A stretch of 64,000 nt of DNA from Bacillus sp. AFS073361 (GCF_002567005.1 NZ_NUZU01000010.1:154133-218132); one strand, 5' to 3'. Shown: positions 51,556-61,460, counted from the stretch's first letter. Notes: a model not told the origin generated them from the letters alone. Numbers and translations: made by a program.

Positions 51556-52980
51556 GTGGCGGAAGAAAAACAAAAAATTATCATTATCGGGGGAGGGATT
51601 TCTGGGCTTACCTCAGCTTTTTATCTTCAAAAAGCAATTCAGGAAGAGAATCTCCCTATTGAGTTGAAACTTATCGAAGCATCACATCGTCTCGGCGGCA
51701 AAATGCAAACTGTTATTAGGGACGGTTTTACAATTGAGAGAGGGCCGGATTCATTTTTAGCCCGGAAGTTAAGTATTAGCAGGCTTGCAAAGGAAGTAGG
51801 AATGGAAGATCAATTAGTCCATAATTCTACAGGTAAATCATACGTTTTAGTTAATGAGAAACTTCACTCTATGCCCGGTGGTTCAATTATGGGAATACCA
51901 ACCGAAGTTGGACCTTTTCTCACAACTGATCTTTTTTCCATTCCTGGTAAATTAAGAGCTGCAGCGGATTTCATTCTACCAAAATCAGAAAGTGGAAAAG
52001 ACCAATCCTTAGGTGAATTCTTCAGAAGAAGACTTGGAGATGAAGTGGTTGAAAACTTAATTGAACCTTTATTGTCTGGGATTTATGCGGGAGATATTGA
52101 TCAATTAAGCCTCATGTCTACTTTTCCACAATTTTATGAAGTAGAACAGAAATACAGAAGCCTGATCATTGGTATGAAAAAATCCACTCCTTCCCAACCG
52201 AAAACGCCTGTTAGCAAGGAAAAAGCGAAAGGTGCATTTTTAACCTTTAAAACTGGATTACAATCGTTTGCTGAGGCCATAGAAGCCAAAATAGATCCAA
52301 AAACGATCTTAAAAGGTCATCGAGTTGATAAAATTACTAAGCACGGTAATAAATATGATGTATATCTCAATAATGGGGAAACATTAGTGGCGGATAGCAT
52401 TATCGCAGCTACTCCTCATAAGATAACACAGTCAATGTTTGCGGATTATCACTTTTTTGATCCTTTTAAAACAGTCCCTTCTACATCAGTTGCCACCGTT
52501 GCTCTAGCTTTTCCTGAAGAAGCTGTGAAAAATGATATTGACGGAACAGGTTTCGTCGTTTCTAGAAACAACGATTATTCAATTACTGCTTGTACGTGGA
52601 CACATAAAAAATGGGCTCATTCAGCACCAAAAGGGAAAGTACTCTTACGTTGTTATGTGGGACGAGCAGGAGAAGAAACAATCGTCGATCTCTCTGATGA
52701 CCGGATTATCAAGATTGTCTTGGATGACTTGAAAAAGATCATGGATATCACGACGAATCCTGATTTTTCAATTATTTCCCGCTGGAAAAATTCTATGCCT
52801 CAATATACAGTGGGACATAAACAACGTGTAACGGACATCATAGAGCATATGAATGCCGAGCTGCCTGGGGTATTTTTAGCAGGTGCTTCTTATGGCGGTG
52901 TCGGACTTCCTGATTGTATTGATCAAGGCGAGGCAGCCGTCCAAAATGTATTAGATTATTTAAAAAAAGAAAATTTTTAA
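51556..52980 (+). CDS. hemY: coproporphyrinogen III oxidase HemY (CgoX)
   Basis: 474 aa. The FAD dinucleotide fold IIIIGGGISGLTSAFYL, ASHRLGGKMQTV, and the C-terminal FAD block GVFLAGASYGGVGLPDCID are present. It oxidises coproporphyrinogen III to coproporphyrin III with O2. The GTG at 51556 is chosen because AAGGAAGG is 8 nt upstream; the GTG at 51547 abuts that RBS. HemQ, the last enzyme of this pathway, is not in the window. Confidence 0.96.
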   Translation: MAEEKQKIIIIGGGISGLTSAFYLQKAIQEENLPIELKLIEASHRLGGKMQTVIRDGFTIERGPDSFLARKLSISRLAKEVGMEDQLVHNSTGKSYVLVNEKLHSMPGGSIMGIPTEVGPFLTTDLFSIPGKLRAAADFILPKSESGKDQSLGEFFRRRLGDEVVENLIEPLLSGIYAGDIDQLSLMSTFPQFYEVEQKYRSLIIGMKKSTPSQPKTPVSKEKAKGAFLTFKTGLQSFAEAIEAKIDPKTILKGHRVDKITKHGNKYDVYLNNGETLVADSIIAATPHKITQSMFADYHFFDPFKTVPSTSVATVALAFPEEAVKNDIDGTGFVVSRNNDYSITACTWTHKKWAHSAPKGKVLLRCYVGRAGEETIVDLSDDRIIKIVLDDLKKIMDITTNPDFSIISRWKNSMPQYTVGHKQRVTDIIEHMNAELPGVFLAGASYGGVGLPDCIDQGEAAVQNVLDYLKKENF

Positions 52981-53052
52981 AACGAAGCTGTACATTGCTG
53001 GCAGCTTCTTTCTTCTGCTTGTAATTTACACTATGAAGGTGGAGGCGTTATT

Positions 53053-53787
53053 TTGAAACTTACGGTTATTGGTTATTGGGGTGGATATCCGAAGGAGAAT
53101 GAAGCTAGTTCTGGTTATCTGCTTGAACATGATGGCTTTCAATTGTTAATGGATTGTGGAAGCGGGGTACTTTCTAAGATACAAAATGTTACCCAGCCTG
53201 AGGAACTAGATGCGGTAATCCTTTCGCATTACCATCCTGACCACATCGCAGATATTGGCGTCTTACAGCATGCAAGATTAATCCAAGGATTTTTAGGAAA
53301 GAAGACTCAAACATTGCCTCTATATGGTCATGATTTGGATCAATCTGAATTTAACAAATTAACCTATAAAGATATAACAAAAGGGGTTTCTTATAATCCT
53401 AGTGAGGTTCTCACCATAGGTCCATTTCATGTTTCTTTTCTTAGAACAGACCACCCGGCCCCGTGCTACGCAATGAGAATAGAAGCAAATGGAAAAGCAA
53501 TTGTTTATACAGGTGATAGTTCGTATAAAGAGGAGTTTATTGAGTTCAGTCGCAATGCTGATTTACTACTTTGTGAATGTAACTTTTATGGACATCAAAA
53601 TGGAAAATCAGCAGGGCACATGAACAGTATTGACGCGGGAAAGTTTGCACATAAAGCAGAAGTGAAGCAATTAGTTTTAACACATTTGCCTCACTATGGG
53701 TCCTTACCTCAGTTAATTACTGAAGCATCAAGTCAGTTTGCGGGTATAATTAGGCTTGCAGAAGAATTTCAATCTATTTCACTATAA
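53053..53787 (+). CDS. yhfI: MBL-fold hydrolase YhfI
   Basis: 244 aa, identical in length to B. subtilis YhfI. The metallo-beta-lactamase motif SHYHPDHIADI, YTGDSSYKE and LTHLPHYGS give the two-metal site. Related to RNase Z-type and phosphodiesterase proteins, but the substrate is unknown. The TTG start has GGTGGAGG. Its 3' end is close to lplJ. Confidence 0.9.
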   Translation: MKLTVIGYWGGYPKENEASSGYLLEHDGFQLLMDCGSGVLSKIQNVTQPEELDAVILSHYHPDHIADIGVLQHARLIQGFLGKKTQTLPLYGHDLDQSEFNKLTYKDITKGVSYNPSEVLTIGPFHVSFLRTDHPAPCYAMRIEANGKAIVYTGDSSYKEEFIEFSRNADLLLCECNFYGHQNGKSAGHMNSIDAGKFAHKAEVKQLVLTHLPHYGSLPQLITEASSQFAGIIRLAEEFQSISL

Positions 53788-53806
53788 AAAGGGGCCATCA
53801 ACTATT

Positions 53807-54796
53807 ATGTTATTTATTGATAATAAAGGAGTCACTGATCCAAGGATAAATTTGGCGATTGAGGAATACGCGCTGAAAAATCTTGATATTAATGAAACGT
53901 ATTTATTATTTTATATAAATGAACCGTCTATCATAATCGGTAAGAACCAAAATACCATTGAAGAAATTAATACAGAGTATGTGGAAGGTAACGGCATTAA
54001 AGTTGTCCGGAGACTGTCCGGCGGCGGTGCGGTCTATCATGATCTTGGTAATTTAAACTTTAGTTTTATCACAAAGGATGACGGGGAGAGTTTTCATAAT
54101 TTCCGTAAATTTACTGAACCGGTTGTGAAGGCATTAAAAAAATTAGGAGTAAACGCCGAATTAAGCGGCAGAAATGACATTGAGGTCGGAGGCAGAAAAA
54201 TTTCTGGAAATGCCCAATTTTCAACCAAGGGTAGAATGTTTAGCCATGGGACGTTAATGCTGAATTCCGAAATAGAAAATGTTGTCTCAGCGTTAAAAGT
54301 TAAAAAGGATAAAATCGAGTCCAAAGGAATTAAATCTGTCCGCAGCCGGGTTGCCAATATTTCTGAGTTTCTTACTGAAAAGATAGAAGTTGGTGAATTC
54401 AGATCCTTACTGTTAAAGAATATATTTGAGGGGCAAGAGGAAGTGCCAGAATATCTTCTTACGGAAGAAGATTGGGAAAAAATTCACCAACTTTCAAAAG
54501 AACGTTACCAAAACTGGGATTGGAACTATGGAAGATCGCCTAAGTTCAATTTACAGCATTCGCACCGCTTCCCTGTAGGCAGTATTGATGTTCGTTTAGA
54601 GGTCAATAAGGGGGTCATTGAAAATTGTAAAATCTATGGCGACTTTTTTGGTGTGGGGGATGTAAGTGAAATTGAGGCAAAGTTAACGGGCGCGCGATAT
54701 GAAAAAAATGAAATCGAAAAGGCTCTTGCAGATGTTGACACTACCCATTACTTTGGAAATATTGACAAGAAAGATTTTTTAAATTTGTTATATTAA
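53807..54796 (+). CDS. lplJ: lipoate-protein ligase LplJ
   Basis: 329 aa (B. subtilis 331). The BPL/LplA fold with RRLSGGGAVYHDLGNLNFSF (lipoyl-AMP binding), GRNDIEVGGRKISGNAQ (catalytic Lys) and HGTLML. It attaches salvaged lipoate to lipoyl domains such as GcvH or E2. The ATG at 53807 follows AAAGGGG at a longish 12 nt. 19 nt after yhfI, probably the same operon. Confidence 0.94.
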   Translation: MLFIDNKGVTDPRINLAIEEYALKNLDINETYLLFYINEPSIIIGKNQNTIEEINTEYVEGNGIKVVRRLSGGGAVYHDLGNLNFSFITKDDGESFHNFRKFTEPVVKALKKLGVNAELSGRNDIEVGGRKISGNAQFSTKGRMFSHGTLMLNSEIENVVSALKVKKDKIESKGIKSVRSRVANISEFLTEKIEVGEFRSLLLKNIFEGQEEVPEYLLTEEDWEKIHQLSKERYQNWDWNYGRSPKFNLQHSHRFPVGSIDVRLEVNKGVIENCKIYGDFFGVGDVSEIEAKLTGARYEKNEIEKALADVDTTHYFGNIDKKDFLNLLY

Positions 54797-54860
54797 GAAG
54801 TGAGGCACAGCATTTTCAAATGCTGTGCTATCTTTTTATCTGAATTTTCAAGTATTATAC

Positions 54861-54889
54861 TTGTATAGGTTCTGTACTTTTAATATAAT
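54861..54889 (+). promoter_or_regulatory. sigma-A promoter of lcfB
   Basis: TTGTAT (54861-54866), 17-nt spacer, TATAAT (54884-54889). Transcription should start near 54897, so the FadR box lies at about +20. Confidence 0.8.
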
Positions 54890-54915
54890 AAGTTTAGAAA
54901 ATTGCTGTAATTTTG

Positions 54916-54933
54916 TGAATGAACATTCATTCA
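54916..54933 (+). promoter_or_regulatory. FadR-type operator of lcfB
   Basis: TGAATGA-ACAT-TCATTCA is a perfect 7-bp-arm palindrome, matching the Bacillus FadR (YsiA) consensus TGAATGA-NNAT-TCATTC. It lies between the promoter and the RBS. Long-chain acyl-CoA should relieve repression. Confidence 0.85.
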
Positions 54934-54947
54934 ACAGGAGGGAGAAT

Positions 54948-56507
54948 ATGAATCTTTTATCAAAGTTTGAAGAATCAGCGAAGAACTTTGCTGCTAAACC
55001 AGCCTATTATTTTATGAACCAAATCTGTACTTATGCTGAATTAGATGGTGCGATTACTAAATTTGCATCCGGTTTAGAAAAATTAGGGGTGAAAAAAGGG
55101 GATCATATTGCCATATTGCTGGGGAACTCGCCGCACTTTGTAATCAGCTTATATGGTGCATTACGATTGGGGGCAACTGTTATCCCAGTAAATCCTATCT
55201 ATACTGCCGATGAGATTGGCTATATATTAAATAATGGTGACGTTAAAGCAGTTATCGGGCTTGACCTGGCAATCCCATTAGTTGAAAAAATTCACACCTC
55301 CCTTCCCAAAGTAGAACATTATATTTTTTGTGAAACAGCTCCAAATAGCAATGTAGAATCGAAAATTGAGAATCTATCATGCTCTCCAAAAATGAAATCG
55401 TTTTCATTGGTAATTGCAGCTGGAGACTTAACCTTTAAGGGACCTGAGCTCCAGGACGATGATACAGCTGTCATTCTTTATACATCAGGTACGACAGGTC
55501 AACCTAAGGGTGCAATGTTAACGCATAGAAATTTATATAGTAATGCTAAAGATGTAAGCGAATATTTGAAAATGAATTCCGATGATAAGGTAGTAACTGT
55601 CCTTCCTATGTTCCATGTTTTCTGTTTGACTGTTGCCTTAAATGCACCATTATTAAGTGGAGCAACGCTATTAATAACTCCAAAATTCAGTCCAAAGGAA
55701 ATTTTTGGATTAGTTAAAGAAAATAGAGCTACTGTTTTTGCAGGTGTCCCAACCATGTATAATTTCCTTCTTCAATATCCTGATGGAAATCCTGAAGACT
55801 TAAAATCTTTACGCCTATGTATCTCAGGAGGGGCTTCCTTACCCGTAGCCCTTTTAAAGAATTTTGAACAAAAGTTTACTGTTGTCATTTCTGAAGGCTA
55901 TGGGTTGTCTGAGGCTTCTCCTGTTACTTGCTTTAATCCGCTTGACCGCCCTCGAAAGCCAGGGTCAATCGGGACATCCATCCTCCACGTTGAAAATAAA
56001 ATCTTTAATGAGCTTGGTGAAGAAGTCTCCATTGGCGAGGTAGGAGAATTGGTTGTGAGAGGTCCTAATGTCATGAAAGGGTACTATAAAATGCCCGAAG
56101 AAACCATAACGACTATTCGAAATGGCTGGCTTCATACTGGGGACCTTGCCAAAATGGATGAAGATGGGTACTTTTATATTGTCGATCGAAAAAAGGATCT
56201 CATCCTAGTAGGCGGCTATAATGTCTATCCGCGTGAAGTGGAAGAGGTTATTTATAACCATCCAGATGTTGTCGAAGTGGCTGTTCTCGGCGTTCCAGAC
56301 CTAGATCTCGGGGAGGCTGTAAAAGCCTTTGTTGTCAGCAGGGACCCTGAGCTAACAACAGAACAATTACTAGATTATTGCAAGGAGCACTTAGCCAAAT
56401 ATAAAATTCCTTCTTCAATTGAATTCATTGATGAACTTCCAAAGAATACAACTGGGAAAATCTTAAGAAGGGCACTAAAGACACAGGTAGTCGAAACCAG
56501 AAACTAG
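54948..56507 (+). CDS. lcfB: long-chain acyl-CoA ligase LcfB
   Basis: 519 aa (B. subtilis LcfB 513). The AMP-binding signature [50 protein letters not shown] and [13 protein letters not shown] are the ANL-family motifs (A3-A10). It activates fatty acids for beta-oxidation. The ATG at 54948 has AGGAGGGAG upstream; the long upstream extension crosses the FadR box and promoter and is not coding. Confidence 0.96.
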   Translation: MNLLSKFEESAKNFAAKPAYYFMNQICTYAELDGAITKFASGLEKLGVKKGDHIAILLGNSPHFVISLYGALRLGATVIPVNPIYTADEIGYILNNGDVKAVIGLDLAIPLVEKIHTSLPKVEHYIFCETAPNSNVESKIENLSCSPKMKSFSLVIAAGDLTFKGPELQDDDTAVILYTSGTTGQPKGAMLTHRNLYSNAKDVSEYLKMNSDDKVVTVLPMFHVFCLTVALNAPLLSGATLLITPKFSPKEIFGLVKENRATVFAGVPTMYNFLLQYPDGNPEDLKSLRLCISGGASLPVALLKNFEQKFTVVISEGYGLSEASPVTCFNPLDRPRKPGSIGTSILHVENKIFNELGEEVSIGEVGELVVRGPNVMKGYYKMPEETITTIRNGWLHTGDLAKMDEDGYFYIVDRKKDLILVGGYNVYPREVEEVIYNHPDVVEVAVLGVPDLDLGEAVKAFVVSRDPELTTEQLLDYCKEHLAKYKIPSSIEFIDELPKNTTGKILRRALKTQVVETRN

Positions 56508-56557
56508 AATTTATTTCAGAGGACAGGTTGTGTTAACCTGCCCTATTAAGGGGGAGC

Positions 56558-57337
56558 ATGGTGGAGCCAATTTTGCTGGAGTTTAATAATCATTTGGCAG
56601 TTGTCACAATTAATCGGGCCGATTCTTTAAATGCGTTTAATTATGAGACATTACTCGATTTACAGAAAACGGTTGAAGAAATTAGAATAAACCCAAAAGT
56701 TCAGGCTGTTCTTTTTATTGGTGCCGGTGAAAAGGCATTTAGCGTGGGGGCTGATTTAAAGGAACGAAAATCATTAACTGACGAACAAGTGAAGCGAAAT
56801 CTATATAAAATTAATGAGGTTTTTACGGCAATTGATAGTCTGCCCCAACCGACTATTGCCGCAATAAATGGATTTGCTTTTGGTGGAGGAATGGAGTTAG
56901 CTTTGGCTTGTGATTTCCGTTTTGCAGCAAGAGAAGCACTATTGGGGTTAACGGAAACGAGTCTTGCTATCATTCCAGGTGCAGGCGGGACACAACGTTT
57001 ACCACGCTTAATAGGTCAGGCGAAGGCCTTGGAACTCATTTTGACAGCACGCCGCTTGTCCGCTGATGAGGCTTATGCCTTTGGACTGCTGACAAAAGTT
57101 GTAGAGAGAAAAGATTTAATGACAGCGTGTTCAGCCTTTTGTTCGCAATTACTGGCAAATGGGCCTATTGCATTGCAACAAGCCAAGTTTGCTATTAAAA
57201 ATGGGATGAATACGGATCTAAACACAGGATTACAAATAGAAAGAAAAGCATACGAAGTAACACTCCCAACAGAAGATCGAATCGAAGCATTGCAAGCTTT
57301 CGCTGAAAAAAGAAAGCCAGCCTTTAAAGGGAAATAA
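56558..57337 (+). CDS. enoyl-CoA hydratase/isomerase family protein
   Basis: 259 aa crotonase: FSVGADLKERKSL, AINGFAFGGGMELALACDFR (oxyanion hole) and GLTETSLAIIPGAGGTQRLPR with the hydratase Glu pair retained. It probably hydrates enoyl-CoA in beta-oxidation. Located 50 nt after lcfB, so it may share its FadR control. GTG at 56561 is an almost equal start choice to ATG 56558 (RBS AAGGGGGAG). Confidence 0.9.
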   Translation: MVEPILLEFNNHLAVVTINRADSLNAFNYETLLDLQKTVEEIRINPKVQAVLFIGAGEKAFSVGADLKERKSLTDEQVKRNLYKINEVFTAIDSLPQPTIAAINGFAFGGGMELALACDFRFAAREALLGLTETSLAIIPGAGGTQRLPRLIGQAKALELILTARRLSADEAYAFGLLTKVVERKDLMTACSAFCSQLLANGPIALQQAKFAIKNGMNTDLNTGLQIERKAYEVTLPTEDRIEALQAFAEKRKPAFKGK

Positions 57338-57339
57338 CG

Positions 57340-57368
57340 AAACATGGTGCTTGGCGCCATGTTTTTTT
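57340..57368 (+). terminator. terminator after the enoyl-CoA hydratase gene
   Basis: AACATGGTGC with GCGCCATGTT, 10 bp (one wobble), then a T run. Confidence 0.9.
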
Positions 57369-57439
57369 ATTTTATTTTGACTGAAAATTTGCTATTATTT
57401 ATTCTTAAATGTGTAAGTGCAACAAGGGGAGGAATAGAG

Positions 57440-58168
57440 TTGGCGGATTTAGCTTTTAGTAAAGAATCGTCGGAATTTAAAAAAGGACTTCAAGCCGGGA
57501 TAAGTATCGGAATTGGCTATTTTCCAATTGCACTGACCTTTGGTCTTCTCGCTAAGACTTCGGGACTATCTCTATCCGAAACGGTGTTAATGAGTTTAAT
57601 TGTATTTGCAGGTGCATCCCAATACATATCACTTAGTCTGATCGCCTATGGTACAGGAATATTTGAAATTATTTTAACAACGTTTATTGTAAATATTCGT
57701 CATTTCCTAATGAGTACATCCTTGAATGAAAAAGTTGAAGAGGACCATCTAATTAATAAGTTAATTTATTCATTTGGGATAACGGATGAAACATTTTCAG
57801 TGGTTGCTACAAAAGAGGGACCGGCGGCAACTGGCTTTTTATTTGGTGTTATCTCGGTATCATATTCTAGTTGGGTAGTTTTTTCTGGACTGGGTCATTT
57901 GATTGGAGCTAACCTGCCTCAAACCCTGCAGGAAAGCATGGGGGTCGCGCTATATGCCATGTTTATTGGACTTCTAGTCCCATCCATGAAAAAAAGCGTA
58001 AAGGTAGTATTTCTAGCAGTACTAGGCGCGATATTTAATTCGATTTTTACCATTGGAGACCTCATGGCTCAAGGCTGGGCAATTGTTACCGCAACCATTT
58101 TATCAGCCGTCATTATCGAATCAGTTGAAGTAATTAAAAGGAATCGGAGTGTAAGAAATGAAAGCTGA
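57440..58168 (+). CDS. azlC: branched-chain amino-acid exporter subunit AzlC
   Basis: 242 aa, six to seven helices; GLQAGISIGIGYFPIALTFG, VFAGASQYISLSLI and NIRHFLMS are AzlC hallmarks. With AzlD it exports branched-chain amino acids. The TTG at 57440 has GGGGAGG 7 nt upstream; the ORF upstream of it contains the previous terminator. Overlaps azlD by 11 nt. Confidence 0.9.
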   Translation: MADLAFSKESSEFKKGLQAGISIGIGYFPIALTFGLLAKTSGLSLSETVLMSLIVFAGASQYISLSLIAYGTGIFEIILTTFIVNIRHFLMSTSLNEKVEEDHLINKLIYSFGITDETFSVVATKEGPAATGFLFGVISVSYSSWVVFSGLGHLIGANLPQTLQESMGVALYAMFIGLLVPSMKKSVKVVFLAVLGAIFNSIFTIGDLMAQGWAIVTATILSAVIIESVEVIKRNRSVRNES

Positions 58169-58466
58169 AATCGTTTGGATGATTCTTGGGATGGGTTTGG
58201 TTACATATATACCGCGTATGATGCCTTTTGTTTTATTTAAAGGGAAAGAACTGCCTCCTTTTATTCAAGGAGTTCTAAAAAATGTTCCTTATGCTACACT
58301 AGGGGCTTTAATTTTCCCAGCGATTATTTTTATTCAGAAGGAAGATATCTGGTATGGGGTAATAGGGGCCGTAGCTGCTTTTATTGCGGCAATATTAGGG
58401 GCTAATGTCATCGTAGTAGTCATTGGATCTATTGCTGTTCTATCCATATATTCATATCTTATGTAA
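58158..58466 (+). CDS. azlD: branched-chain amino-acid exporter subunit AzlD
   Basis: 102 aa with three to four helices; YIPRMMPFVLFKGKELPPF and VLKNVPYATLGALIFPAI are typical of AzlD. Small partner of AzlC; the start lies inside azlC, so translation is coupled. Terminator at 58466-58491. Confidence 0.9.
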   Translation: MKAEIVWMILGMGLVTYIPRMMPFVLFKGKELPPFIQGVLKNVPYATLGALIFPAIIFIQKEDIWYGVIGAVAAFIAAILGANVIVVVIGSIAVLSIYSYLM

Positions 58467-58491
58467 GTCGGTATTTAAAACCGGCTTTTTT
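58466..58491 (+). terminator. azlCD terminator
   Basis: AGTCGGT with ACCGGCT (one wobble) and a run of six T residues. Confidence 0.85.
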
Positions 58492-58596
58492 ATTATCTAG
58501 GCTCCTTTGCCGAGGCACTTGCATTTTAATTGTTCTAATTTGTCCTTTTTTAACTAAACTAAGTATAGAGAGTTTGTACAAAAAGGGGGATAAATC

Positions 58597-59868
58597 GTGG
58601 CGAGAAAAATGGGAGTCTATGCGGTCGTGGGCTACATTCTATATGGATTGATTATTTATTGGTATTTATTCTATTTTGCTGATTCGAGCCTTCCATTTGA
58701 ATATGAAGGATCGAAGGCGGACCCGGCCACCTTTTTGAATGGCAGGGAACTTATGTTGAGTGAGGAGTACTCCAAAATAAGGAATTTATTATTTTTCTTA
58801 TCCACTCCCTTAGAATGGCTCATTTACTTCTTCATATTATTATTTGGCTTATCTAAAGCAATTAAGAAATGGGCTGAAAACTCCACTAAGTATAAACTGC
58901 TGCAAACAGCCATTTATTTGATTTGGTTATCTGTTTTCGCTTATTTGGCGACATTTCCAATAAGCTATATTAGTTTTAATTTATCAAAAACCTATAATAT
59001 TTCGACCCAGTCGTTTGCTTCCTGGATGAAAGATGAGGTAATAGATTTTTGGCTTAATTATGGGACTTGGCTGATCATTGTCCCGGTATTATACTGGTTG
59101 ATGAAGAAAAGTCAAAAACGATGGTGGCTGTATGGGTGGCTTTTATCTATTCCATTTACATTATTTATGATGTTTCTCCAGCCAGTTGTGATTGACCCGT
59201 TATATAATGACTTTTATCCTTTAAAAGATAAAGCATTGGAAACAAAAATTTTGACACTGGCCGAAAAGGCTCAAATTCCAGCTACCCATGTATTTGAAGT
59301 GAATAAGTCAGAAGAAACCAATGCTTTAAATGCCTATGTCACGGGGATCGGTTCTAATGCCCGGATTGTCCTATGGGATACTACCTTAAATAAACTATCG
59401 GATAATCAAATCTTATTCATAATGGCTCATGAAATGTGCCATTATGTAGAAAAACATATTTATTTTGGAATAGCTGGGTACCTTTTGATATCACTGCTCG
59501 GTTTGTATTTGACCTATAGAATTATGAATTGGGCCACCAAACGATGGGGCAGCGAATTGAAAATCTCGGATGTAAGAGATATTTGTTCACTTCCATTATT
59601 TTTTATGATCCTTTCGATGCTTCTGTTTGCTGCCAGTCCATTTACTAATTTTACTTCTCGTTATCAGGAAACACGCGCCGATAAATATGCGATTGAAATG
59701 ACTAAAAATTCAGAGGCTGCGATTACTTCTTTTCAGGAATTAACTCGTTCTGGTTTAAGTCAAGTTAATCCGCCGTTATTAGTAAAAATCTTCAGGTATA
59801 CCCATCCTTCCATGCTTGATCGGATATCGATGCTTGAAGAGTATGAAGTGAACCAAAGGAATAAATAG
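58597..59868 (+). CDS. yhfN: M48-family membrane metalloprotease YhfN
   Basis: 423 aa (B. subtilis 426). CAAX-protease-type M48A: several N-terminal membrane helices, then the zinc motif HEMCHY (HExxH), with downstream ETRADKYAIEM supplying the Glu ligand. It is an integral-membrane protease, probably in envelope quality control. The GTG follows AAAGGGGG. Monocistronic. Confidence 0.93.
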   Translation: MARKMGVYAVVGYILYGLIIYWYLFYFADSSLPFEYEGSKADPATFLNGRELMLSEEYSKIRNLLFFLSTPLEWLIYFFILLFGLSKAIKKWAENSTKYKLLQTAIYLIWLSVFAYLATFPISYISFNLSKTYNISTQSFASWMKDEVIDFWLNYGTWLIIVPVLYWLMKKSQKRWWLYGWLLSIPFTLFMMFLQPVVIDPLYNDFYPLKDKALETKILTLAEKAQIPATHVFEVNKSEETNALNAYVTGIGSNARIVLWDTTLNKLSDNQILFIMAHEMCHYVEKHIYFGIAGYLLISLLGLYLTYRIMNWATKRWGSELKISDVRDICSLPLFFMILSMLLFAASPFTNFTSRYQETRADKYAIEMTKNSEAAITSFQELTRSGLSQVNPPLLVKIFRYTHPSMLDRISMLEEYEVNQRNK

Positions 59869-59878
59869 GTGCCAACAT

Positions 59879-59919
59879 AAAAAGGGCTGAGACATCAATA
59901 TATGTCTACAGCCTTTTTT
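59879..59919 (+). terminator. yhfN terminator
   Basis: AAAAAGGGCTG pairs with CAGCCTTTTTT with an inner GACAT/ATGTC stem. Confidence 0.93.
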
Positions 59920-59997
59920 GTTACATAAAATTACTCAAAGGAAGTGGAAATATTTTTAAATAGTATGTTCCTTCATTAGACAAGCATTTGATGAAAC

Positions 59998-60022
59998 GAA
60001 AAAAGCCGTCAGTCCTGACGGC
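59998..60022 (-). terminator. yhzC terminator
   Basis: GCCGTCAG with CTGACGGC (8 bp), followed on the minus strand by TTTTTTCG. Confidence 0.9.
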
Positions 60023-60034
60023 AGTTAAAGTTTT

Positions 60035-60271
60035 TTACGTTCCAAACTTTTTGTAAATTTCCTTTAGTTGCATGGATAACAGGAGAAATGATTTTTTGTC
60101 TCGGGAATCAATGGCCGCGTCGATTTTTTGCAGTAATTTTTCTCTTTCGACTGTTAGCTGAATTTCGGACAACAGCATGTCGATGTATAAATCCTGGACA
60201 AAATTCTCTTTCAAGCGATTGCGTTTCATGGCACCAAGTTTCATTAATTCCGTGTATGATTTTTCATTCAT
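60035..60271 (-). CDS. yhzC: IDEAL-domain protein YhzC
   Basis: 78 aa (B. subtilis YhzC 77). The IDEAL motif region reads LLQKIDAAIDSRDKKSFLLL. These small proteins lie divergent from comK, as here. Role unknown. The ATG at 60271 has AGAGGTGAT 5 nt upstream. Confidence 0.85.
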   Translation of the reverse strand: MNEKSYTELMKLGAMKRNRLKENFVQDLYIDMLLSEIQLTVEREKLLQKIDAAIDSRDKKSFLLLSMQLKEIYKKFGT

Positions 60272-60431
60272 GAAAATCACCTCTGATGCTTTTTAAAATT
60301 ATATGGTTTTTTTTGAAGAATATCATTAATTTTAAAATTTTCAGATAAATATTTATTTCTCCTAAATTTTGTGAATAATTTAGGAACAGTTCAGAAAAGT
60401 AAGGGAATAAAAAACAAGGAGTGTTAAGATA

Positions 60432-61034
60432 ATGATGGATAAAATGAAAAGGGAGTTGAATGAATTGAAGCAAACCGAGATCGAAGATTATGAAATCAAT
60501 TTACGTACGATGTTTGTAGAACCGGTGGTTTATGGAAGTAAAATTTATTCACGTGTAGTTGAAGTAGAAGATGAATTCTTGTTACCCCTTAAGCCCTTGG
60601 ATCTGATTAAAAAAAGTTGCAATTATTATGGTGTCGATTACGAAAGCAGGAAAAGAGGTACACGGCAGCTAATTGGTTATTTCCGAAAACTTTCAATTAT
60701 CATTGAACCAACTTACCACATCTATTTTTTCCCTACAGTTTCGCCGTTAAAACCTGAGTGTATTTGGATAGCATTTGAACATGTGGAATGTTATCGCCGC
60801 GTAGCCGCACAAAAGACAATGATCATTTTCCGTAACAAGCAATCACATATATTTCCAGTTCCGGTAAGTACAATAGAAGGACAGATGTTAAGAACGTCAT
60901 TATTAAAAACAAAGCTCATGCAAAGAATAGAAAGTAATGGGAGAAAGTTCTCTAATAAAGCAAATGGACCCCAGTTAATAAATGCTCTGGAAAGCTCCCT
61001 AGAGTACGATGCCCATTCGAAGGGTTCCGAATAA
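60432..61034 (+). CDS. comK: competence transcription factor ComK
   Basis: 200 aa (B. subtilis 192). SRVVEVEDEFLLPLKPLDLI, SCNYYGVDYESRKRGTRQLI and IYFFPTVSPLKPECIWIAF match ComK. It activates late competence genes and its own promoter by binding paired AT boxes. The 150-bp upstream gap is very AT-rich, but I could not fit the exact AAAAN5TTTT boxes. AAGGAGTG lies 8 nt before the ATG. Confidence 0.96.
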   Translation: MMDKMKRELNELKQTEIEDYEINLRTMFVEPVVYGSKIYSRVVEVEDEFLLPLKPLDLIKKSCNYYGVDYESRKRGTRQLIGYFRKLSIIIEPTYHIYFFPTVSPLKPECIWIAFEHVECYRRVAAQKTMIIFRNKQSHIFPVPVSTIEGQMLRTSLLKTKLMQRIESNGRKFSNKANGPQLINALESSLEYDAHSKGSE

Positions 61035-61054
61035 GGTTGGTTTTTTCTATACAA

Positions 61055-61420
61055 TTAACGGGACAGATGTTTTTTTAATAAGTAGGCCTCCATTATTTCT
61101 TGGACCTTATTACGTATCCTTGGGTTAAAGTAATTATGGTTTTCTTCGTAGCCTTTATAAATAAACCTGTATAAAGTAAAAGCATCGTCCCGTTTTTTTT
61201 CAATTACTTGAAGTTTATTTTTTTTCATATATTGTTTAACTTCCGCCAATTCCTTCTGAATTTCCTTCATCGTTTCCTCAATCAAATCTAAATAGGGTTG
61301 TTTGAGTTTAAAAGGGCTCTTTTCGACAACGGATAAATCCCGGTTTAAGATAATTAGAACCATTGGCAAATACATTGCCTTCTCCATTATGTCTCGATCA
61401 TCTTCGGGGATTCTGGTCAT
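61055..61420 (-). CDS. yhjD: YhjD-like protein
   Basis: 121 aa (B. subtilis YhjD 120). Helical and charged, with IPEDDRDIMEKAMYLPMVLI and NPRIRNKVQEIMEAYLL. Function unknown. The ATG at 61420 follows AAAGGTG by 9 nt. It is convergent with comK and preceded by a LexA-type box; yhjEDCB is an SOS unit in B. subtilis. Confidence 0.85.
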   Translation of the reverse strand: MTRIPEDDRDIMEKAMYLPMVLIILNRDLSVVEKSPFKLKQPYLDLIEETMKEIQKELAEVKQYMKKNKLQVIEKKRDDAFTLYRFIYKGYEENHNYFNPRIRNKVQEIMEAYLLKKHLSR

Positions 61421-61446
61421 TTTCAGCCACACCTTTCACTTTTATG

Positions 61447-61460
61447 AGAACAAATGTTCT
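61447..61460 (-). promoter_or_regulatory. LexA (DinR)-type box upstream of yhjD
   Basis: AGAACAAATGTTCT is a perfect palindrome with the GAAC-N4-GTTC core, 27 nt before the yhjD start. Fits SOS control of this locus. Confidence 0.65.

Noticed and set aside
54825..54947. 41-codon N-terminal extension of LcfB
   Set aside because: It would translate the promoter and FadR operator, and the real ATG has a strong RBS.
60281..60431. Canonical ComK boxes upstream of comK
   Set aside because: The DNA is AT-rich, but AAAAN5TTTT pairs with correct spacing could not be fitted (the best case has N8).
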